DNA of 64,000 bases. Source: Acinetobacter radioresistens DSM 6976 = NBRC 102413 = CIP 103788 (GTDB taxonomy: Bacteria > Pseudomonadota > Gammaproteobacteria > Pseudomonadales > Moraxellaceae). The first letter of the stretch is position 1. Every line of letters begins with the position of its first letter. The stretch lies in the NCBI RefSeq assembly GCF_006757745.1, contig NZ_AP019740.1, positions 2,046,001-2,110,000 on the forward strand, in the 5' to 3' direction. The position numbers were made by a program, and so were the translations under genes. The notes under the pieces were generated by a model, which was not told where the DNA came from, ran no database searches, and saw only the letters and a program-made list of their open reading frames with translations. Shown in pieces: positions 58,931-64,000 of this stretch.

Positions 58931-59397
58931 GAGGCTGTCTTACGCTTCTGCTTTAATATGGTCTGATCCAGGCTACTGGCAAACTCACGTTTATCTCGGT
59001 CTGAAATAGGTGGTGGGCCCCCTGTCTGAACCCCAGCTCCGCGCAAGGTATCCATAAAGTCCCGTAAATGCAACCGCGCTTTAATATTAGCTGTAGTGAA
59101 AATCTCTCCACGAGGGTGAATAGCGATACCCCCCTTTTCGATGACCTGTGCGGCCAATGGAATATCTTGTGTTACCACAATGTCATTATTTTGCATCCGG
59201 TTGACAATTTCCTGATCGGCTTGGTCAGCCCCACCCATGACCTGAATCGAATTAATACGTACTGATGGAGTAATACCGACATTCTGGTTTGCCACAAAAG
59301 TTACTTCAAGCTGGTAACGATCTGAAGCCCGCATAATCACATCACGTAAAATACGCGGTAGAGCATCCGCATCAATCCATAATTTAAAGGGCAGCAC
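58927..59397 (-). CDS. YaiI/YqxD family protein (UPF0178)
   Basis: A 156-residue protein with [16 protein letters not shown] at the start, ANQNVG near 36, [19 protein letters not shown] near 77 and [26 protein letters not shown] near 95, hallmarks of the YaiI/YqxD family, a PIN-like fold of unknown function. A GTG start at 59397 with GGAG before it is used. Confidence 0.88.
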   Translation of the reverse strand: MLPFKLWIDADALPRILRDVIMRASDRYQLEVTFVANQNVGITPSVRINSIQVMGGADQADQEIVNRMQNNDIVVTQDIPLAAQVIEKGGIAIHPRGEIFTTANIKARLHLRDFMDTLRGAGVQTGGPPPISDRDKREFASSLDQTILKQKRKTAS

Positions 59398-59687
59398 CTG
59401 AAAACTCCGTAAGTATAAGATTCTCAGTTTAACAAAGTTCAGTTATTTTTTAGGAACAATCTTTATAAATTATCCTTTATTGCCATATTCTTCACCCTAC
59501 TGATTGCAAGTCTTTAACAGGCATTAAAACGCACCAGATCTCTGGTCTTTATTTACAGTTTAGTTTCAGATAAATTAGTTTTGCTCCAAATGCTGAATTT
59601 AGAAGTAAAAGAGCGTAATGATGGGCTTGAAAAATACAAGTTACCCTCGATTTAATAGATATACTCACGCGATCCCTAATAGTGCAT

Positions 59688-60632
59688 ATGAATAATCAGA
59701 ACAGCCCGGAAATTATCCTGATCAATGATCAGAATTTTGGTAGTCACGTTGAACACTGGAATTTATTAACTGACCAGCCTGAAACTGAAGTCCCTAAATG
59801 GTTAGGTATGTCACTTGACTCACCGATGATGCCTATGGGTTTATGTCAGAATGAGCAGGAAATGGATGCCTCTGTCTGGCTGATTCAAGGTCCGGATAAA
59901 TCACCTGTTCGTCTAGCACAAATTATTGCAGTAGAAAATAATAAGCCAAAAGCACTCAAGACTGCATTTCCTGTATTTGATAGTCCTTATCGCTATAATG
60001 CAAAAATAGAGCGTATTATTAGTTGTAAATCAGGTACTCAGGCAGTTCTGCGTCTGCAACTTGGTAATAATCCGAATACTGTAGTGTATGCATTTGACAG
60101 TTTATACAGTGTTAATCATCAGTGTTATGAAAAAGGTCAAAGCTATCAGGTTCAGCTTAATGCTTGGGCATATGAACTTGAAGCTGTTTCTGCTCATGAA
60201 GAACTGGTAGTCGATGACCCGGCATCGATTCGTCAGCACCGGGCATTAAATGATATTTTACAGCAACATAATGGTGTTGCCCCAGCCAATCTTCAGGAAT
60301 TGATTGATGCATGGGAACCAAAGTCTGAAGAAGATACTGCGCCTGTAACAGTTGATTTTTCTAAAATGGTAGCCTATCTGTATGGAGAGACAATCGGTCA
60401 AGAAGATGAAGCCTGGTTTCAAGGGAATATTGTAGGCAAGACCAGTATGCAGTTTATGGACCAGGATTATACTGTTTATGATGTAACGCTTATTTTAGAA
60501 GAAAACACACCAGCTACTCTTATCCGGATCGCGACTCGCAATAAAAAGTACGAAAACTTTAAAATTGGCCAATATATTCGAGGCAATATCTGGATTCAGG
60601 CGAATATTTATGCTAAAACTAGCAGCAATTGA
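59688..60632 (+). CDS. Hypothetical protein, 314 residues
   Basis: A soluble protein with no signal peptide or membrane helix. It is rich in Q, N and E; the N-terminal half holds FGSHVEHWNLLTDQPETEVPKW and PVFDSPYRYNAKIERII, the C-terminal half VDFSKMVAYLYGETIGQEDEAWFQGNIVGKTSMQFMDQDYTVYDVTLILE and resembles an OB-like beta domain by strand pattern only. I do not recognise the family. A 49-residue membrane protein gene follows 38 bases later. The ATG at 59688 is used; a GTG six bases upstream is possible. Confidence 0.6.
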   Translation: MNNQNSPEIILINDQNFGSHVEHWNLLTDQPETEVPKWLGMSLDSPMMPMGLCQNEQEMDASVWLIQGPDKSPVRLAQIIAVENNKPKALKTAFPVFDSPYRYNAKIERIISCKSGTQAVLRLQLGNNPNTVVYAFDSLYSVNHQCYEKGQSYQVQLNAWAYELEAVSAHEELVVDDPASIRQHRALNDILQQHNGVAPANLQELIDAWEPKSEEDTAPVTVDFSKMVAYLYGETIGQEDEAWFQGNIVGKTSMQFMDQDYTVYDVTLILEENTPATLIRIATRNKKYENFKIGQYIRGNIWIQANIYAKTSSN

Positions 60633-60670
60633 TAGGATTTAAAAAATAATAGCATTATTTAGGTTCCTTG

Positions 60671-60820
60671 ATGAAAATTATTCCAGAACAGACGACTACA
60701 CGAATTGTTGAACATAGCGGTCTACGTATTAAAGTTGATATGGGAGCCTTATGTTTCTTTCTTCTCGGTATGTTTATTTCTGCCATTATTATTCATCAAC
60801 TGGGCATAATCCAATTCTAA
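60671..60820 (+). CDS. Small membrane protein, 49 residues
   Basis: Reads MKIIPEQTTTRIVEHSGLRI at the start and ends GIIQF. An amphipathic first half is followed by one membrane helix near residues 26-45 (GALCFFLLGMFISAIIIHQL). AGG lies just upstream. It is below common annotation length limits. Same strand as the unknown gene before it and followed by a terminator, so the two may form a unit. Confidence 0.5.
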   Translation: MKIIPEQTTTRIVEHSGLRIKVDMGALCFFLLGMFISAIIIHQLGIIQF

Positions 60821-60841
60821 AATTTTTATTCATTAATAAAA

Positions 60842-60866
60842 AACCCTCTAATTTATAGAGGGTTCT
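60842..60866. terminator. Bidirectional terminator before serC
   Basis: AACCCTCT / AGAGGGTT stem with A and T tracts, between the small membrane-protein gene and convergent serC. Confidence 0.85.
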
Positions 60867-60887
60867 TTATTAATTATATGTATCAGT

Positions 60888-61967
60888 TTAAGCATTGCGT
60901 TTGGCAAAGTCATCCATAAAATCAACTAGTGCCTGAACACCCTCTAATGGTACAGCATTATAAATGCTTGCACGCATACCACCTACTGAACGGTGACCGG
61001 CCAGATTTAATAGATGGTTTTCTTCAGCTTCTTTCAAGAAAAGTTTTTCCAGTTCCGGATTTGCCAGAGTAAACGGAACATTCATGAGTGAACGATTTGC
61101 TTCTGCAATTGGATTCGCATAAAAATCACTGGCATCAATATAACCATACAGCAGTTTAGCTTTTTCCAGATTAATTTTATGAATTGCTTCTACACCGCCC
61201 TGCTCCAGCAGCCACTCAAATACCAATCCAGATAAATACCAGGCATAGGTTGAAGGTGTATTTACCATAGAGCCGTCTTTAGCTTGCGCTGAATACTTCA
61301 AAAGACTTGGAATTTCAGGTTTAGCCTGATCGAGCAGGTCATCACGTATAATAACCAGAGTCAGACCAGCAGGACCAATATTCTTCTGTGCACCCGCATA
61401 GATCAGTCCAAATTTGGAAACGTCCAGCGGCGCAGATAAAATACTTGAAGAAAAATCAGAAACCAGTGGCGCATCTACCTCAGGAACACTTGCAAACTGT
61501 AATCCACCAATAGTTTCATTATCTGCATAATGCACATAAGCTGCATCTTTAGATAGGTTCCAGTGAGCCTGTTCACTAATCGCCAGTTTGCCATTCACCG
61601 TTGTGCCAGCTTGTATTACATTAATATCGCCATAACGCTGTGCTTCTTTATAGGCTTTTTCAGACCAGATACCTGTAGAAATATAGTCGGCCTTATTATT
61701 TTTACCCAGTAGATTTAGCGGAATAGCAGAAAACTGTAGGGAGGCACCACCTTGTAAAAATAAAACTTTATAGTTTTGAGGAATGTTCATGAGTTTACGC
61801 AGGTCTGCTTCTGCCTTTTCGGCAACAGCGACATAATCTTTACTTCGATGGCTCATCTCCATGATGGAAACGCCTTTACCCTGCCAATTCAACAGTTCCT
61901 GTTGAGCTTTTTCTAAAACAGCAGTAGGTAATGCAGCAGGACCAGCACAGAAATTATACGCGCGCAT
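60888..61967 (-). CDS. serC: Phosphoserine aminotransferase
   Basis: PLP enzyme of serine synthesis that also acts in pyridoxal phosphate synthesis. The 359-residue protein starts MRAYNFCAGPAALP, has the MEMSHRSKDY region near 38, LFLQGGASLQFSAIPLNL near 73 and the PLP-lysine site YAGAQKNIGPAG near 193. The ATG at 61967 has an AAGGGAAA site and gives the expected start. Confidence 0.96.
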   Translation of the reverse strand: MRAYNFCAGPAALPTAVLEKAQQELLNWQGKGVSIMEMSHRSKDYVAVAEKAEADLRKLMNIPQNYKVLFLQGGASLQFSAIPLNLLGKNNKADYISTGIWSEKAYKEAQRYGDINVIQAGTTVNGKLAISEQAHWNLSKDAAYVHYADNETIGGLQFASVPEVDAPLVSDFSSSILSAPLDVSKFGLIYAGAQKNIGPAGLTLVIIRDDLLDQAKPEIPSLLKYSAQAKDGSMVNTPSTYAWYLSGLVFEWLLEQGGVEAIHKINLEKAKLLYGYIDASDFYANPIAEANRSLMNVPFTLANPELEKLFLKEAEENHLLNLAGHRSVGGMRASIYNAVPLEGVQALVDFMDDFAKRNA

Positions 61968-62412
61968 GATTTTTCCCTTCAAGAAATTAAAAAAATAAAA
62001 TCAAGGCATTTAATCACATATTGGCAAATGATGCAGTAAATTCTCGAACCGATATTTCAATACTTACTTAAAGATAGAACAGTTTATTCAATAAAAATAG
62101 GATGTTAGTTTAATTAGGAACTTATATAATAATTCAACCTTTCTAAAGTTTATTTAAAAAATCATAGAGAACTATTTATCAATACATTTGTAGATTAAAT
62201 ACTAAAAAGATTATTTGCTTTTAGCCCAATTCTCTGCAATTTTATATAATATTAAAATAAGATTTACCTGTTAAATTTTATTTTAAACTATAATATAAAG
62301 GATAAAGACAAACTTTAGTCTTAAAAGACAACTTCAACAGAAACAATGTAGTAATAGAAATATTGATATAAAAGATTAAACTACCTAGAAATTTTGAAAA
62401 GCTGTTTAATAT
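61968..62412 (+). other. AT-rich region upstream of the TolC-family gene
   Basis: About 445 bases, strongly AT-rich compared with the coding flanks. A TATAAT at 62289-62294 with a leader of about 115 bases may drive the TolC-like gene. Within that leader AAGAC...GTCTT (around 62304-62321) forms a small inverted repeat. No coding sequence of note. Confidence 0.4.
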
Positions 62413-63921
62413 ATGCAGATTTTAAGAAAATTAATATTCAGATCTTCTGATTTAAAACTAGTTCCTCACTATTTTTATAAAATAGGTTTTATTACAACTT
62501 TCCTATTATATACAGGAACTGGCTTTGCACAGACGTTTAGTTATGAACAAGCTGAACAATATATCCTTCAAAACTCTTATAGTTCACAGGCAAGCATGGC
62601 TTTGCAGCAGGCTTCACAGTTAGAAGCTGAAGCCACTAAAGGTTTAGGCTTACCCCGCATAGATTTAAATGTACGGGCCTATACCTTTCATAATGAAATT
62701 GATCTTCCCCTCAAATCTGTAAAAAATAACCTTGAACAAACTCTTTCACAGGGTGTGAATGAGCGTATCGACCAATGGCAAGGAGAAAATGGTTTACCTA
62801 CAGATATTACTGACCCATTGCGTAACGGTATAGGACAAGTTATTCATGGGGGCATTGGCCTTATACCGGATACCGCAAATGTTGTGCTTGAAGATGAAGT
62901 GGTACGCCCAACTATATCATTGATGATGCCTTTATATACGGGCGGTCTTACCCAAAGCGCCAAACAAATTGCTAATATTCAGGCACAGCGTAGTCAGCTT
63001 GATAGCCGGCAACAACAAGATATACAACGCTTTGAAATCATTCAGGCATATTTTAATACTCAGTTACAGCAAGAATTGAATAGCATTAGCCGTACTAATC
63101 GTGATGCAATGCAAAATCATTATAATAATGCCCTCAAGCTGGAACGTGCCGGGTTTATCAGTAAAGGGCAGCGCATGCAATTTGAAGTTGCCCGCAATAA
63201 TGCCGAACGTGCCCTGCAAAATAGTCAAGCCAATCTTGAGGCCAGCCGTTTTCAATTACAGAATTTACTTAAGCAGCAAACTGTAGACAGTCTTAATACG
63301 CCTTTGTTTATAAATTCACAGCAGTCACCGGTTCTGGCTCAACTTATGGCGACTTATCCTGAACAATCCACTCTCATTCGCAAAATGCAGACTGATACAC
63401 TATTAGCTGAAGAAAATGTGCGTGCTCAAAATGCTGCAAAGAAACCCAGTATTTTTGCTTTTGGTGAATACAGTTTAGACGAACAGCAAAATTGGATCAT
63501 AGGTATGGCTGCCCGTTATAATCTGTTTTCGGGTATAGATAAACAGAAAAAAGTGCAAGCAGCGGAACTACAACGTTACGCCGCTGGTCTTGCTACCGAA
63601 CGCACCAAACAGGAAATCGAGAATATTCTGTTCAAATCTTATAGTGAATTAACCTCTGCGCAAAACAGTCATCGACTGTTACAGCAAAACATGCGTGCTG
63701 CTCAAGAAAATCTTCGTATACAGGAATTATCATTTAAAGAAGATATGGGAACAGCCACCCAAGTCATTGATGCCCAAAACAGTTTAAATATTTTAAAAGG
63801 TGAAATGGCTTTAAATGCTTATAAATATATTATTTCACTGGCAAGTCTGTTACAGGGTCATGGCTCAATTGAACAGTTTAAAAGCTATATTCATCAACCT
63901 GATACAGTCTATATTCGCTAA
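62413..63921 (+). CDS. TolC-family outer-membrane channel protein
   Basis: A 502-residue protein with a long N-terminal region (about 34 residues) before the signal-peptide core (IGFITTFLLYTGTGFA-QTF) and then the TolC fold: FSYEQAEQYILQNS, IDLNVRAYTFHNEI, paired coiled-coil helices (for example LEEARNNAERALQNSQANLE-like near 255) and the second repeat YNLFSGIDKQKKVQAAELQ. It is the outer part of a tripartite efflux or type I secretion system. The next gene starts 12 bases later. Confidence 0.85.
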   Translation: MQILRKLIFRSSDLKLVPHYFYKIGFITTFLLYTGTGFAQTFSYEQAEQYILQNSYSSQASMALQQASQLEAEATKGLGLPRIDLNVRAYTFHNEIDLPLKSVKNNLEQTLSQGVNERIDQWQGENGLPTDITDPLRNGIGQVIHGGIGLIPDTANVVLEDEVVRPTISLMMPLYTGGLTQSAKQIANIQAQRSQLDSRQQQDIQRFEIIQAYFNTQLQQELNSISRTNRDAMQNHYNNALKLERAGFISKGQRMQFEVARNNAERALQNSQANLEASRFQLQNLLKQQTVDSLNTPLFINSQQSPVLAQLMATYPEQSTLIRKMQTDTLLAEENVRAQNAAKKPSIFAFGEYSLDEQQNWIIGMAARYNLFSGIDKQKKVQAAELQRYAAGLATERTKQEIENILFKSYSELTSAQNSHRLLQQNMRAAQENLRIQELSFKEDMGTATQVIDAQNSLNILKGEMALNAYKYIISLASLLQGHGSIEQFKSYIHQPDTVYIR

Positions 63922-63933
63922 GGTCGACAGGAT

Positions 63934-64000
63934 ATGAGTATGAATGAAGAAAAAAAACTACCTGCACAAAATACTGCATCTTCTCAAGATAATATTCATG
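63934..64000 (+). CDS. Start of a gene following the TolC-family gene, cut by window edge
   Basis: An open frame begins at the ATG at 63934 with ACAGGAT upstream and reads MSMNEEKKLPAQNTASSQDN before the edge. The hydrophilic N-terminus fits a cytosolic tail. Position suggests a membrane-fusion protein or transporter subunit partnering the TolC-like channel; not provable here. Confidence 0.35.
   Translation, partial: MSMNEEKKLPAQNTASSQDNIH

Noticed and set aside
1..64000. Mobile elements, prophage, CRISPR array
   Set aside because: No transposase, integrase, phage gene or regularly spaced repeats was seen apart from tolA.

Overview
The window looks like a chromosomal segment of an Acinetobacter species (Gammaproteobacteria, Moraxellaceae). 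It is AT-rich and nearly all single-copy housekeeping sequence. The best genus marker is a close relative of CarO, the Acinetobacter outer-membrane channel, at 13298-14026. Other supporting features are a CSLREA/GlyGly-CTERM pair, a DUF3106-type sigma-factor trio, a ybgC-tolQRA-tolB-pal cluster and a ComEC competence channel. The assignment rests on protein recognition by eye; species was not determined. I saw no tRNA, rRNA, CRISPR array, insertion sequence or prophage.

Layout. 1-7.5 kb: lepA (cut by the left edge), a hotdog thioesterase, a DegP/MucD protease, nadB, and a tmk-mltG-pabC block on the minus strand. 7.7-13.2 kb: a sulfate-uptake operon (sbp, an RBBP9-like hydrolase, cysT, cysW, cysA, and a CysB/Cbl-type regulator). 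13.3-17.6 kb: carO, dapD, queE-queC, a small secreted Cys protein and a peroxiredoxin. 17.7-21.7 kb: an NMN adenylyltransferase-like protein, an enoyl-CoA hydratase, a nitroreductase, a YqfO-like protein and an SDR. 21.7-29.1 kb: purL, then dgt-ruvA-ruvB after a 550-base gap that may hold a small RNA and a structured leader. 29.2-32.6 kb: a minus-strand operon of a flavin monooxygenase, an SDR and a PF10118 protein, behind a promoter region rich in inverted repeats. 33.1-38.1 kb: ybgC-tolQ-tolR-tolA, then tolB-pal. 38.2-41.8 kb: a 62-residue protein, fbp, a SpoU-type RNA methyltransferase, and an ECF sigma / membrane protein / DUF3106 trio. 41.9-46.1 kb: two tandem CSLREA proteins with GlyGly-CTERM tails. 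46.2-52 kb: hda, a PerM-type permease, purM-purN, an alpha/beta hydrolase and sppA. 52-57.4 kb: an LpxL/LpxM-type acyltransferase, comEC, lolD and lolC/E. 57.4-64 kb: a PilZ protein, a DMT exporter, a YaiI-family protein, an unknown protein with a 49-residue membrane partner, serC, and a TolC-family protein followed by the first codons of another gene.

Themes. Several genes serve the envelope: Tol-Pal, Lol, MltG, the LpxL/M-like enzyme, CarO, DegP, SppA and the TolC-like protein. Others serve nucleotides and cofactors (purL, purM, purN, tmk, dgt, nadB, nadM, pabC, queE/queC), amino acids (dapD, serC) and DNA processing (ruvAB, hda, comEC). Most convergent gene pairs share a bidirectional terminator.

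The least explained parts are the CSLREA/GlyGly-CTERM pair with two abutting palindromes upstream, the monooxygenase operon with repeated TTGGC half-sites and a diiron-like ligand pattern in its first protein, the purL-dgt gap, and the 314- plus 49-residue unknown pair near 60 kb. All calls were made by reading the sequence; no database search was run.
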